NCBI GenBank assembly: GCA_002894665.1
Contig: NCRB01000006.1
Coordinates: forward strand, 17,613 to 81,612
Reading direction: 5' to 3'
Length of the DNA: 64,000 nt
Source: Salinivenus iranica
Lineage (GTDB): Bacteria; Bacteroidota; Rhodothermia; Rhodothermales; Salinibacteraceae
Shown here: one piece after another, positions 1-9,286 of the stretch
Layout of the letters: every line of letters starts with the position of its first letter
Position numbering within the stretch: position 1 is the first letter of the stretch
Made by a program: the position numbers and the translations under genes
Notes under the pieces: generated by a model
Databases searched by the model: none
Told to the model about the DNA's origin: nothing
What the model saw: the letters and a program-made list of their open reading frames with translations, nothing else

Positions 1-452
1 GTGACCGGGGTCCCCGTCCGGAACGTCAGCTGGTCGGTCAGGGCCAGGTCAATCGTCACAAAGTCCACAGCGGGAGCGAACCCATTTGTCCCGAAGTCAT
101 TCGGTTCGGCTTCGAGCATCAGGAGCCCGCTCACCCGCTCAGAGAACTGCACGCTGGCATTGAGGCCGGCGCGGACCTGATGAAAGCCCGAGTAGCTGCC
201 AGAGGAGACCCCGGCCGAGGTGAGGGGCAGGTTTTCGTCGTCGACCGTGAGGGCCTGCGCCGACTGCATGAGGTTCACGGACAGGTCGATGGAGGGGTAG
301 GAATCCTCGTCGTCCTCGGACTGCGCATGCGACGCATGAGGAAGGAGCGCAACGCTGAGGGCCAGGGCCAGGAGCCCGACGCCGAGGGAGCGGAGGAGCG
401 AGCCGACCCGTCCAGTCGAGGAGGAGACGAATGTAGTGTCTGAAGAGTGCAT
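1..452 (-). CDS. Exported, probably outer-membrane barrel protein, N-terminal part only
   Basis: The gene starts at an ATG at 452 on the minus strand and runs off the left edge, so about 150 residues are visible. It opens with a Sec signal peptide: arginines near residues 15-20, a hydrophobic core rich in Leu/Ala, and a signal peptidase site ending ASHA followed by Gln. The mature part begins with an acidic stretch and then shows alternating polar and apolar strands (for example VDFVTIDLALTDQLTFRTG) typical of beta-barrel outer-membrane proteins such as porin O/P. It lies 74 bp downstream of the membrane protein that follows glpD, on the same strand, so it may be the distal gene of the glycerol operon and supply an outer-membrane channel. 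That role is inference. Family membership cannot be fixed from the fragment. Confidence 0.6.
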   Translation of the reverse strand, partial: MHSSDTTFVSSSTGRVGSLLRSLGVGLLALALSVALLPHASHAQSEDDEDSYPSIDLSVNLMQSAQALTVDDENLPLTSAGVSSGSYSGFHQVRAGLNASVQFSERVSGLLMLEAEPNDFGTNGFAPAVDFVTIDLALTDQLTFRTGTPV

Positions 453-526
453 GGTAGTGCGCGGTTTCGGGAAGAGAATGTGACAAGGAGGAACAGCCGG
501 TGAGGGGCGAAGCCCCCCTATGCGGA

Positions 527-1567
527 CTAGGGCGTCGGGACCCAGACGGTCGTGCCGAGTACGCCCCCGAAGTAGAGGAGGGCAATCACGAACGTGCCGA
601 AGACAATGGCGGCGGCGGGAGGGTCCCAGTGCGTGTCGCCGTGGGCGTAAAAGATGCGCTGGAAGGCCTCGCCAAACAGGGCGCAGACCAGTCCAAACAA
701 GGCACCGACAATGAGCCCGGTCGTATCCGAAGCGCCCGTGAGGAGTCCGGCCTCCACGCCGTCGCCGCTCGCCACAACCGCCAGGGCGATGGTGCTCGCG
801 GGAAGCGTCATGTGGTGCGTGACCGGGAATTTCTCAACCCCGAGGTTGAGGAACAGGAGGGAGGCGGCACTGATGCCGAAAGCCAGGAAGGGACTTCCCG
901 TTTCGAGGGCGGCGTAGGCCCCGAGGAAGCCAGCGACGAGCCCCAGAAAGGCCACGTTGCTCCATTTGTACTGATGGGGGAGCCACGGCTCTACGGCGAA
1001 CCGATCTGTGGCCGACTTGATGTGATCCGAGATGGTTCCCGCGTCGGAGCTCCGTGTTTCCTCTCGCTCGAACGGGCCCATGTCGAAAAAGCCGGCGCCG
1101 TGCACTTTGCCGATCAGGCTGTAGCCGAGGAAGAGGCGGTGGAACAGGGCGGACAGGACGACGCCCATGGCGATGGGGTCCCACGGCATCCCGAACGACA
1201 CGGACACCTGCCGAATGAGGACGCCGAGAATGCCAAACAGTCCCCCCACGACCAGCACGTCGACGTTGAGCCCGAGCGCGGCGGTGATGTTTTTCGACTC
1301 GTGGAAGTCGAAGCCAGTTTGCATGTATCCCCTTTTGGCGGCGTAGGCGGCCGCGGCGGCCCCGCCGGCGAAGGAGACGTGCGGGCCGAAGAAGGCGCCG
1401 AAGGCGAGGGACCCGGTGACGCCGTCGAGTCCCCCGGCCTCACCGGCAATCACCATGATTCCGGTGAAAACAAAGGCGGGCAGGGCCCCAATGGCGGCTC
1501 CGAAGGCGCCCCCGGCGAAGGCGGCGAGGAGGAGGTACATCCAGTTGAGATCGAGAAGCGCTTCCAT
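527..1567 (-). CDS. Polytopic membrane protein of the glycerol operon, possible glycerol facilitator
   Basis: A 346-residue integral membrane protein with about eight to ten hydrophobic segments, very rich in Gly and Ala, ending close to the last helix. One polar loop (about residues 160-200) carries EREETRSSDAG. There are no aquaporin NPA boxes, so it is not GlpF. It follows glpD by 88 bp in the order glpK-glpD-this gene. In Haloferax a multi-helix protein named glpX, a putative glycerol facilitator, accompanies glpK and the glycerol-3-phosphate dehydrogenase genes, and this protein has the same size and context. Assignment to that group is by position and topology, not alignment. Alternatives are a permease for another small solute or a scaffold protein. 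Confidence 0.7.
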   Translation of the reverse strand: MEALLDLNWMYLLLAAFAGGAFGAAIGALPAFVFTGIMVIAGEAGGLDGVTGSLAFGAFFGPHVSFAGGAAAAAYAAKRGYMQTGFDFHESKNITAALGLNVDVLVVGGLFGILGVLIRQVSVSFGMPWDPIAMGVVLSALFHRLFLGYSLIGKVHGAGFFDMGPFEREETRSSDAGTISDHIKSATDRFAVEPWLPHQYKWSNVAFLGLVAGFLGAYAALETGSPFLAFGISAASLLFLNLGVEKFPVTHHMTLPASTIALAVVASGDGVEAGLLTGASDTTGLIVGALFGLVCALFGEAFQRIFYAHGDTHWDPPAAAIVFGTFVIALLYFGGVLGTTVWVPTP

Positions 1568-1655
1568 GGCGTGATAGAAATTCTAATGAGCGGTAGCTGG
1601 ATGAGAACGTTGCGGTGACTCTGTTGAAACGTGCGCTGCACCCGCGCAGAGATGA

Positions 1656-3236
1656 TCAGTTGAGGATGTGTGAGAGCAAGTACCCCTCAGCGACCTCGGT
1701 AAAGTTCTCGACTTGTTTTGCTTCCCAATCGGCATCGTAGCCCTTCTCCTCGGCCATGAGCGCAGCCACGTCGGGGGCGATGTCAATCGACGCCTGTGCA
1801 TTCAGCAGCAGGCAGCGTGTGCGACGGGAGAGGACATCTTCGACGGTCCGTGCCATTTCGTGGCGGGCGGCCCACACGACCTGGACGGCCCGGAGGGGAA
1901 GGCGCTCGTCAAGCGGCTCTCCGAGTTCGGGTCGTTCACGGACCAATTCAAGAAGGGCGGGGGCGTCTGAGCCGTAGTAGGAGAGATCCCCAAACTGCTC
2001 CGGATGCTGGTGCCAGCCGTGGATGGGAAGTTGTTTGGTGGCGGACGGGTGTTCTTCCAGGTTGGCCACTCGGGCCGCCTGATCGATCGTATCCTCCGCC
2101 ATTTTGCGGTACGTTGTCCACTTGCCGCCCGAAATGGTCACCAGTCCGCTTTCGGAAACGTGTAGGACGTGCTCCCGGGAGATGTCTGAGGTGTCGCCGC
2201 TGTCGGAGTTGCTTGGATCCGTCACGAGGGGGCGGATGCCCGAGTACACCGACAACACGTCCTCGCGCTGTGGCACCTTGGAAAGGTACCGCCCGGCATG
2301 ATCGAGGAGATACTCCACTTCTTTTTTCATCGGGGCCGGCTCCAGGGCAGGCCCGTCGACTTCCTCGTCGGTTGTTCCCACCACGACGCGGTCGTGCCAG
2401 GGAATGGCGAACAGCACTCGGCCGTCGTCCGTCTTCGGAATCATAATGGCCGAGTCGCCCGGGAGGAAGGAGCGGTCGAGGACCAGGTGAATCCCCTGAG
2501 ACGGGCGGAGAGTCGTGCCCGCCGAGGGGTCATCCATCTTCCGGATCGAATCCGTAAAGATGCCGGTAGCGTTAATAACCGTCTTTGCGTCGATGGTGTA
2601 GGTGTCGCCCGTTTCCTGGCATTCAGCCTTTACACCGTGCACCGCCCCGTATTTTTTCTTCAGGTCCGTGACCTTCATATAGTTGAGGGCGGTCCCGCCC
2701 TGTTCGATGAAGGTCTGGGCCATATTGACGGCCAGGCGGGCGTCGTCGAACTGGCCATCGTAATAGAGCACGCCGCCCCACAGCCCATCAGACTTGGCGG
2801 TCGGAATGCGCTCCAGCGTTTCGTCGCGCCCGAGAGTCCTGGAACGCCCGAAGCTGTACCCTCGGGCCAGCTGGTCGTATACCTTCATTCCGATGCCGTA
2901 GTACGGTTTTTCCCACCAGTTGTAGGTGGGGACGACGAAGGGCAACTTCGACACCAGATGCGGAGCGTTTTGCTGAAGCACGCCGCGCTCATGAAGGGCC
3001 TCGAAGACGAGGGAGACGTTGCCCTGCTCCAGGTACCGCACGCCGCCGTGCACCAGTTTGGTTGAGCGACTCGACGTGGCCTTCGCGAAGTCATGCATCT
3101 CAAGGAGGAGCGTATCGTAGCCCCGGGCGGCGGCTTCGATGCCGCACCCCAGTCCCGTGGCTCCGCCCCCGATGATGACGAAGTCCCAGGCCCCGTCGTG
3201 CTGCTGAAATGCGCTCAGTTGGGTTTCGCGTTGCAT
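1656..3236 (-). CDS. glpD: Aerobic glycerol-3-phosphate dehydrogenase (FAD)
   Basis: Oxidises sn-glycerol 3-phosphate to dihydroxyacetone phosphate, passing electrons to the quinone pool at the membrane. The 526-residue product has the FAD-binding Rossmann motif GGGATG at residues 23-28, then the family segment ATSSRSTKLVHGGVRYLE, and a C-terminal all-helical domain typical of the single-chain GlpD rather than the GlpABC complex. I place the start at the ATG at 3236 (MQRETQL), because a longer reading frame back to 3383 would run into glpK and carries about 49 residues with no family character. It lies 101 bp downstream of glpK on the same strand. Length matches the usual 500-560 residues. 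Confidence 0.95.
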   Translation of the reverse strand: MQRETQLSAFQQHDGAWDFVIIGGGATGLGCGIEAAARGYDTLLLEMHDFAKATSSRSTKLVHGGVRYLEQGNVSLVFEALHERGVLQQNAPHLVSKLPFVVPTYNWWEKPYYGIGMKVYDQLARGYSFGRSRTLGRDETLERIPTAKSDGLWGGVLYYDGQFDDARLAVNMAQTFIEQGGTALNYMKVTDLKKKYGAVHGVKAECQETGDTYTIDAKTVINATGIFTDSIRKMDDPSAGTTLRPSQGIHLVLDRSFLPGDSAIMIPKTDDGRVLFAIPWHDRVVVGTTDEEVDGPALEPAPMKKEVEYLLDHAGRYLSKVPQREDVLSVYSGIRPLVTDPSNSDSGDTSDISREHVLHVSESGLVTISGGKWTTYRKMAEDTIDQAARVANLEEHPSATKQLPIHGWHQHPEQFGDLSYYGSDAPALLELVRERPELGEPLDERLPLRAVQVVWAARHEMARTVEDVLSRRTRCLLLNAQASIDIAPDVAALMAEEKGYDADWEAKQVENFTEVAEGYLLSHILN

Positions 3237-3337
3237 AGATTGGAGTCGAAAGACAAGTGCGATCGGACGAGAGGCAGTACCGGGCGCGACCCGCTCCGTC
3301 GGGTCGCGCCCAGAGAGGCATCTGCCAACTGTGGTCG

Positions 3338-4861
3338 TTAAGAGGCAACCTCCGCCTCCTCTTCCTTTTGGATCTTCGCCCACCCCTTAGACCGCTCCAC
3401 GGCGCGGTTCCACTGCTTCCGTTTCCGCTCCACCTCGGAGGCGTCCATCTGGGGCTCGAAGCGAGAGTCGACCGACCATTGCTTCGAGATCGACTCTACG
3501 CTGTCGTAGTACCCGACGGCAAGGCCGGCCAGGTAAGCGGCGCCCAGGGCCGTCGTTTCGCGGAGCTGGGGGCGGACCACAGGGGCCTCAAGCAGGTCCG
3601 CCTGCATCTGCATCAGCAGGTCATTCTGCGAGGCGCCCCCGTCGACGCGAAGCTCGTTGAAGTCAATGCCGGAGTCGGCCTCCGCGGCGCGAATGACGTC
3701 GACCGACTGAAAGGCGATGCTTTCCAGGGCGGCGCGGGCGATGTGGGACTCGTTCGTGCCCCGGGTCATGCCGACGATCGTTCCGCGGGCGTACTGGTCC
3801 CAGTGCGGTGCCCCCAGGCCCGTAAACGCTGGAACGAGGTATACCCCGTCCGTCGAGTCGACCTTGCTGGCGAGATACTCCACGTCCGCGGAGGAGCGGA
3901 TCATGCGCAACTCGTCTCGGAGCCATTGCACCACGGCCCCCGTGACGAAGATGCTGCCTTCCAGGGCGTACTGCGTCGGCTCATCGCCCAGCTTCCAGGC
4001 AATGGTGGTGAGCAGGTCGTTCTCCGACTTGACGGGGGTTTCGCCGGTGTTCATCAGCACGAAGGAGCCGGTCCCGTACGTGTTTTTCCCCATGCCAACA
4101 TCCGTGCACACCTGCCCGAAGAGGGCGGACTGCTGGTCGCCCGCAATGCCTGCGATGGGAACGGAGGCACTGAAGGCGTTGCTGCTCGTCTTTCCGTACA
4201 CTTCGCTGGAGGGGCGGACCTCCGGAAGGACTGAGCGGGGGACATCGAGGATGTCCAGAAGCTCATCGTCCCATTTTTCCTCCCGGATGTTGTACATAAG
4301 CGTCCGTGAGGCATTGGTGACATCGGTGATGTGCTCTTCGCCATCCGTCAGATTCCAAACCAGCCAGGAATCGACGGTGCCGAAGGCGAGTTCACCGCGT
4401 TCTGCTCGCTCACGCGCCCCGTCTACGTTTTCCAGAATCCAGCGGACCTTCGTGCCGGAGAAGTAGGAGTCAAGCACGAGCCCCGTCTTTTCCTGGAACA
4501 GGTCCACGAGGCCCTGATCCTTGAGGCGGTCGCAGAATTCAGCGGTGCGACGGTCCTGCCACACGATCGCGTTGTGGACCGGCTCCCCGGTCTCGCGATC
4601 CCACACAATCGTGGTTTCTCGCTGATTGGTGATGCCGATGGCGGCAATATCCTGGGGGCGCGCGCCGACTTTGCTCACCGCTTCTGCGGCGACCCCGGCC
4701 TGGGTGGACCAGATCTCCTTTGGGTCGTGTTCTACCCATCCCGGATTCGGGTAGAACTGCTGAAACTCATTCTGGGCGATCGTTTCGATCTGCCCCTGCT
4801 TATTGAAGATGATGGCCCGCGAGCTCGTCGTGCCTTGGTCAAGGGAAAGAATGTACTGCAT
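3338..4861 (-). CDS. glpK: Glycerol kinase
   Basis: Phosphorylates glycerol with ATP to sn-glycerol 3-phosphate, the substrate of the downstream glpD product, and so traps glycerol in the cytoplasm. The protein is 507 residues, the normal size for the FGGY family. It starts with the phosphate-binding segment [12 protein letters not shown], contains [10 protein letters not shown] near residue 245, and carries the second FGGY signature around [13 protein letters not shown]. The C-terminus ends in a Glu-rich tail. It is the promoter-proximal gene of the minus-strand glycerol operon. The 337-bp gap upstream is shared with a divergent AraC-type regulator and contains paired inverted repeats that are likely operators. 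Confidence 0.97.
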   Translation of the reverse strand: MQYILSLDQGTTSSRAIIFNKQGQIETIAQNEFQQFYPNPGWVEHDPKEIWSTQAGVAAEAVSKVGARPQDIAAIGITNQRETTIVWDRETGEPVHNAIVWQDRRTAEFCDRLKDQGLVDLFQEKTGLVLDSYFSGTKVRWILENVDGARERAERGELAFGTVDSWLVWNLTDGEEHITDVTNASRTLMYNIREEKWDDELLDILDVPRSVLPEVRPSSEVYGKTSSNAFSASVPIAGIAGDQQSALFGQVCTDVGMGKNTYGTGSFVLMNTGETPVKSENDLLTTIAWKLGDEPTQYALEGSIFVTGAVVQWLRDELRMIRSSADVEYLASKVDSTDGVYLVPAFTGLGAPHWDQYARGTIVGMTRGTNESHIARAALESIAFQSVDVIRAAEADSGIDFNELRVDGGASQNDLLMQMQADLLEAPVVRPQLRETTALGAAYLAGLAVGYYDSVESISKQWSVDSRFEPQMDASEVERKRKQWNRAVERSKGWAKIQKEEEAEVAS

Positions 4862-4949
4862 ATCGGAGGGCGGAAATGGGTGGGTGCAGTGCGAGGCGAA
4901 GAGTTATGAATTCACCTCCACGCGGGGAGCAATCCCGGCCTGCCGCGCG

Positions 4950-5047
4950 TGGTGGCATTTGAATGGAGATTTAGTATAGGAAGCGCTTTCAAAGGGTGAA
5001 TAACACGATCCTCCAGAAAAATGCCACCAAGTTCCCAAAGCGCTTCC
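4950..5047. promoter_or_regulatory. Nested inverted repeats in the glpK / araC-type divergent promoter region
   Basis: Two interleaved repeat pairs are visible. TGGTGGCATTT at 4950-4960 has a perfect reverse complement, AAATGCCACCA, at 5019-5029. The near-palindrome GGAAGCGCTTTC at 4979-4990 reappears in opposite orientation as CAAAGCGCTTCC at 5036-5047, with the palindromic cores AAGCGCTT exactly 57 bp apart. AAGCGCTT cores with a central CG are typical of LacI/GalR-family and CcpA-like operators, while AraC-family proteins usually bind paired half-sites. The position between glpK (minus) and an AraC-type gene (plus) makes control of the glycerol operon likely. No protein-site match can be shown from sequence alone. 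The rest of the gap 4862-5198 shows nothing else recognisable. Confidence 0.55.
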
Positions 5048-5198
5048 ACGTTCGATTTTTCGTGCGCTGACCCTGACGCTATAAGATGAAGGGCAAGACG
5101 CCTTTGGATGACGAGCGATGAATCCCCAACGATGATCTTGGACCGGTCCCCTCATCGCTTGCTGGCTTCACTTTTCTCTAGCGGACGCACTCACTCTT

Positions 5199-6122
5199 AT
5201 GGCCAACGAGCCAGCCATCGATCGATCGTCGGGGAGGCTCTTTATTCCGGAGGGAGAGGGGCAGCGTGGGGGGCGGAAGCATACGCTGGCGATGTTTCGC
5301 ACAGGCCCGCCGTCTTCGTCGGTGTCTTTGCACGCGCCGTACCTCGTCTACTACGGTCTGCTGTCGGGGCAGGCGGCCGTGCGGGGGCCCGATGTGCGGG
5401 AGAGGCATTTGGAGGCGGGGCAGTCGATTCTCGTGCCGCCGTTGCGGTCTTTGCGTTTGCATTTGGGGGGAAGAGAGAAGAACCCAACCCAGTGGGTTGC
5501 CGTGAAGGTGGATCGCGACCGCGTCCAGACCCTTCTGGAGGAGTTGGATCCGGCTCCGGGGGCAGCGGAGGGCGAGTGGGGGCTCCGAGAGCGGCCGTAC
5601 TGTCCTATTGAGCGGACGGAGGGCATTCACCGCACCCTGCAGATGATTGCGTTTGTGTTTGAGAAGGAGCCTCCGCAGCGACACCCGCTCATCGACCTGA
5701 ATGTGCAGCAGCTGTTCATCCACCTGCTCCAGACGCCGGCCCGCCCCCTGTTGACGACCGGCTATGCGCGCCATTCCGCCGACGGGGGCATTGCGGCCGC
5801 GGTGCAGTACATTCAGGAGCATCTCGACCGCCACATCTCCATCGATGAGTTGGTTGAGGAAGCGTGCATGAGCAAGTCGAGCTTCTACCGCCACTTCAAT
5901 GAGGAATTCGACATGTCCCCACTGGAGTACATCACAGAGCAACGGGTGGCACGGGCCCGGGAGCTGTTGACTGATCAGGCGACGACGGTGGCCGAGGTGA
6001 GCCACGCCCTGGGGTTCAGCAGCACCAGCTACTTTATCGACATGTTTAAAGAGCACGTCGGAAAGACCCCGAAGCAATACCAGCTGGACGTGGCAGAGAC
6101 GACTGTCCCGGCGTCCGGGTGA
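5199..6122 (+). CDS. AraC-family transcriptional regulator, divergent from glpK
   Basis: A 307-residue regulator. Residues about 1-190 form the N-terminal sensing half, with a cupin-like segment (LEAGQSILVPPLRSLRLHL). Residues about 200-300 are the double helix-turn-helix DNA-binding domain: IQEHLDRHISIDELVEEACM, then SKSSFYRHFNEEFDMSP, and the family signature ALGFSSTSYFIDMFKEHVGKTP near the end. Its gene faces away from the glpK-glpD operon across a 337-bp region with inverted repeats, so it probably responds to glycerol or a derivative and controls that operon and possibly itself. gpsA follows 95 bp downstream on the same strand. The effector is not known from sequence. Confidence 0.9.
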   Translation: MANEPAIDRSSGRLFIPEGEGQRGGRKHTLAMFRTGPPSSSVSLHAPYLVYYGLLSGQAAVRGPDVRERHLEAGQSILVPPLRSLRLHLGGREKNPTQWVAVKVDRDRVQTLLEELDPAPGAAEGEWGLRERPYCPIERTEGIHRTLQMIAFVFEKEPPQRHPLIDLNVQQLFIHLLQTPARPLLTTGYARHSADGGIAAAVQYIQEHLDRHISIDELVEEACMSKSSFYRHFNEEFDMSPLEYITEQRVARARELLTDQATTVAEVSHALGFSSTSYFIDMFKEHVGKTPKQYQLDVAETTVPASG

Positions 6123-6217
6123 CGGCGCCGGCGGATCTACCGGGCCCACCCCGACGTGAAAGCACGCCCGGGCGCTCGCCCCGGATTTGAGTAACACGCA
6201 GAACGACGACACCGCTT

Positions 6218-7270
6218 ATGTCCGCAATCACGCTATTTGGTGCTGGGAGCTGGGGCACGGCCCTTTCGGTGCACCTCGCCTCCGCAGGGCGCGACATCAC
6301 GCTCTGGGCGCGTCGGCAGGAGACGGTGGACGCGATTCGGAGCACCTCGCGCAATCCCCAATACCTTTCGTCGATTCCGATTCCGACCTCCGTCCACGTG
6401 ACGGCCGACCTTCAGGAGGCCGCGGCGGCCTCGCAGGTGTGGGGCATGACGATGCCATCCCAGAAATTGCGTCCCCGGGCCCAATCCCTTGAGCCGTACG
6501 CGGATGAGACCACTCGGGTCGTCTCGCTCTCGAAGGGAATCGAGAACGAGACGCTCCGCCGGATGACCCAGGTGCTTGACGAGACGCTCCGGGCCGTGCC
6601 GACCGAACAAATCGGGGTTCTGTCCGGGCCGAGTCACGCAGAGGAGGTGGCGGAGGGCTGTCCCACGACCCTGGTGGCCGCCGCGCCCACGGAACCGGAA
6701 GCCCGCCGCATCCAGAAGGCCTTCATGACGGAGCGGATGCGAATTTACCTGAGCACCGACGTGACGGGGGTGGAGATTGGGGGCTCGACCAAAAATGTAC
6801 TCGCCATCGCCGCGGGCATCGGCGACGGGGTCGGCTACGGGGACAATGCCAAGGCCGCCCTCGTGACGCGGGGCATCGCCGAGATGCGTCGGCTGGGGCA
6901 GGCGATCGGCGCGGACCCGAAAACGTTTTCGGGGCTGTCTGGCATCGGCGACCTCGTGGTGACGTGCATGAGCCAGCACAGCCGCAATCGGCGCCTGGGG
7001 GAACGGATCGGGCGCGGGGAGCCGCTCGAGGACATCCTGCACGAGATGGACATGGTGGCGGAGGGGGTGCGCACCACGCAGTCGATCTATGGCCTTGCGC
7101 AGCACCACGGCATCGAAATGCCCATTACGGAAGCCGTGTACTCCGTTCTTTTCCAAGGGCGTGAGCCCGCCGAAATGGTAAAGCGCTTGATGACCCGCTC
7201 GGCCAAGCGAGAGCACTGGCTCCCGGAGGCCTCTGGGAGCCCCGAACTCATGTCCCCGTCCACCGACTAG
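6218..7270 (+). CDS. gpsA: NAD(P)-dependent glycerol-3-phosphate dehydrogenase, copy 1
   Basis: Reduces dihydroxyacetone phosphate to sn-glycerol 3-phosphate for phospholipid synthesis, or works in reverse in a glycerol-rich cell. The 350-residue product has the N-terminal nucleotide-binding motif GAGSWGTAL at residues 8-16, the GPSHAEEVAEG segment, the catalytic-lysine region GGSTKNVLAIAAG, and the C-terminal GIEMPITEAVYSVLFQG block. Length is normal. A second, very similar gpsA lies at 15320-16354 in the same window. This copy differs from it in the region around residues 70-80, where VWGMTMPSQKL replaces the more usual VWALAVPSQNL. It sits beside the glycerol regulator rather than the lipid gene plsY. 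Confidence 0.93.
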   Translation: MSAITLFGAGSWGTALSVHLASAGRDITLWARRQETVDAIRSTSRNPQYLSSIPIPTSVHVTADLQEAAAASQVWGMTMPSQKLRPRAQSLEPYADETTRVVSLSKGIENETLRRMTQVLDETLRAVPTEQIGVLSGPSHAEEVAEGCPTTLVAAAPTEPEARRIQKAFMTERMRIYLSTDVTGVEIGGSTKNVLAIAAGIGDGVGYGDNAKAALVTRGIAEMRRLGQAIGADPKTFSGLSGIGDLVVTCMSQHSRNRRLGERIGRGEPLEDILHEMDMVAEGVRTTQSIYGLAQHHGIEMPITEAVYSVLFQGREPAEMVKRLMTRSAKREHWLPEASGSPELMSPSTD

Positions 7271-7352
7271 GGACGCCGCCGGGACCACCGACGGGGCCGG
7301 CCGATACGGTGGGGACGGGTCTCATTGACCTTTCAGATTTTTTCTTCGCACC

Positions 7353-8429
7353 ATGTCGTCCGTCTCCTCTATCGAGTCGATCCCCGAGTCGTCGTCATCG
7401 GAGTCCCTGATGACCTTGGAGCAATTCATTATCGACCGCCACGAAAAGTTTTCGCACGCCACCGGATCGTTTGCCCGTCTCATCCGGGACGTCAGCGTGG
7501 CGGCCAAGATCATCAACCACAACATTCGGCGGGCCGGCATTCTCGACGTGCGAGGCGAGACGGGCACGGTGAACGTGCAGGACGAGCGGCAAAAGAAGCT
7601 CGACTGGATCGCCGATCGCGAGCTGGAGCGGGCCCTCCGGAAGGGAGGCGAGTGTTGCCTTGTCGGATCTGAGGAGCAGCCGGAAACCATTCCCCTCGAC
7701 CCCAATCGGGAGGCCAAGGAGCGCTACGCCGTGTTTTTTGATCCGCTCGACGGGTCGTCGAACACGGACGTCAACGCTTCGGTCGGGACGATCTTTAGCG
7801 TGTACACCCTGCCCGAGCACGTGCAACCGGACGATGCGATGGATGTGGTGCTCCGTCCGGGCCGCGAGCAGGTGGCCGCCGGCTATGTGGCCTACGGCTC
7901 CTCCACCATGTTCGTCTTCACGACGGGGGACGGCGTCAACGGCTTCACCCTCGACCCGTCGATTGGGGAGTTTATGCTGTCGCACCCCGACCTGAAGATT
8001 CCGGATGAGGGGCGCATGTATTCGATTAATGAGGCCGACATCGAGGACTTTTCCCCCGAGCTGCGGTCATTCCTGAGCTGGTTGAAAAAGAAGGATTCCG
8101 AGACGGGGGCCCGGATTCGGGCCCGCTACATTGGCTCGTTCGTCTCGGACTTTCACCGCAATTTGCTGACGGGCGGGCTGTACATGTACCCGTCCACCGC
8201 CGACCATCCGCAGGGCAAGCTGCGGCTGATGTATGAGGCCAACCCGATGGCCTTTCTCGTTGAGCAGGCCGGCGGGCGCGCAACGAATGGGCACCAGCGG
8301 ATTCTCGACATTGACCCAACGGAGTTGCACGAGCGCACCCCGCTGTACATCGGCAGTCCGTCCCTGGTGGAGCGGGCCGGGGCCTTTCTTGAGGGCCGCG
8401 GGTCCGAGTCGTCGTCCGCGAACGCATAG
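7353..8429 (+). CDS. fbp: Fructose-1,6-bisphosphatase class I
   Basis: Hydrolyses fructose 1,6-bisphosphate to fructose 6-phosphate, the committing step of gluconeogenesis needed when glycerol or other C3 compounds are the carbon source. The 358-residue protein has the metal-binding class I signature DPLDGSSN near residue 130, the upstream Glu-rich loop (LVGSEEQPET), and the C-terminal AGGRATNGHQRILDI segment holding the substrate-phosphate site. The first 20 residues are a Ser-rich leader. A later in-frame Met (MTLEQF) is an alternative start and gives a product closer to the usual 330-340 residues. It follows gpsA by 82 bp on the same strand. Confidence 0.95.
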   Translation: MSSVSSIESIPESSSSESLMTLEQFIIDRHEKFSHATGSFARLIRDVSVAAKIINHNIRRAGILDVRGETGTVNVQDERQKKLDWIADRELERALRKGGECCLVGSEEQPETIPLDPNREAKERYAVFFDPLDGSSNTDVNASVGTIFSVYTLPEHVQPDDAMDVVLRPGREQVAAGYVAYGSSTMFVFTTGDGVNGFTLDPSIGEFMLSHPDLKIPDEGRMYSINEADIEDFSPELRSFLSWLKKKDSETGARIRARYIGSFVSDFHRNLLTGGLYMYPSTADHPQGKLRLMYEANPMAFLVEQAGGRATNGHQRILDIDPTELHERTPLYIGSPSLVERAGAFLEGRGSESSSANA

Positions 8430-8487
8430 ACGCGGGGGCCATAAAACGCGGCCCGCCGCTGTGCCACAAGGTTTTCTCCCCGACGGA

Positions 8488-9240
8488 ATGCTCGACGACG
8501 CCCGCAACCCCGCTGAGGTCCCGGTGGAGGACCTCCACTGTCCTGAGGACATTGATCGCTCGTTCGGCGGATGGACGCCGGAGGTGTTTTCGATGCTCGA
8601 CCGGCTGCGGGCGGAGCCCCACATCGACCAGTACAAGAAAGAAAAGCCGGGCGTCACGGAGCACCTCAAAGATCCCTTCCGCCGCTACCGGGACGATCTG
8701 GTGGTGAACTGGGTGTTGCCGAATCGGCTGGGCGTTGAGACAGAGAAGCACGTCTTCAGTCGGCTCCTCAAGAACGACTTCGGGGCAGGCGGCTGCCACG
8801 ACCACCTCTGGATGTCGTTCTACCGGCCCGAGACGCGTCGCCTGGAGGACGTGCAGATCACGCATCGGGTGTCTCCGGATGGGTTTGCCGTGGGAGTGTA
8901 CGTCGGGGCCCACGCCACCGACCTCCTGCAGCAGGCCAAGCGCCGCATGGCCGACGCCCCCGCCACGTACCTCGACCTCGTCAATCCCCTCCTGGAGCAC
9001 GAACGCTGGCAGTTCTACACGCATCGCGGCTCGGGCTCAAACGAAACCCAGGACGTACACCCGGATCCGCTCGACGCGGTGCCCGCAAGCGTGGACGCCG
9101 CGGACGGAATCTACGTGCGGCACTACATTGGACGCGAAGAGACCCTGGCCCTCGGCCCCGAACTCGTCGATCGGGCGCTGTCCCTCGTCTTCGACGTGTG
9201 GCCGATTTATCGGTTCTATCTGGGGGGACGGGGAGGGTAG
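8488..9240 (+). CDS. Conserved hypothetical protein, about 250 aa
   Basis: I do not recognise this family. The product is soluble, without signal peptide or membrane segment, and rich in charged residues. It contains a central stretch with HDHLWMSFYRPETRRL followed by ITHRVSPDGFAVGVYVG, and a C-terminal aromatic segment WPIYRFYLGGRGG. The pattern of a conserved HDH and alternating strands suggests an alpha/beta domain, possibly distantly like DUF2461, but this is a weak impression. I chose the ATG at 8488. A GTG at 8461 in the same frame is an alternative, and the frame remains open back into fbp. It begins 58 bp after fbp and may be cotranscribed with it. Confidence 0.6.
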   Translation: MLDDARNPAEVPVEDLHCPEDIDRSFGGWTPEVFSMLDRLRAEPHIDQYKKEKPGVTEHLKDPFRRYRDDLVVNWVLPNRLGVETEKHVFSRLLKNDFGAGGCHDHLWMSFYRPETRRLEDVQITHRVSPDGFAVGVYVGAHATDLLQQAKRRMADAPATYLDLVNPLLEHERWQFYTHRGSGSNETQDVHPDPLDAVPASVDAADGIYVRHYIGREETLALGPELVDRALSLVFDVWPIYRFYLGGRGG

Positions 9241-9286
9241 TGTTTGGAGGTTTTGCTTGGGGGCAGGCCCTCTCGCCTCGTTCTGT

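Noticed and set aside
500..1618. Long plus-strand open frame opposite the membrane-protein gene
   Set aside because: It is highly charged and Gly/Glu-rich with no domain pattern, and covers exactly the complement of a protein with clear membrane helices. It is a high-GC shadow frame.
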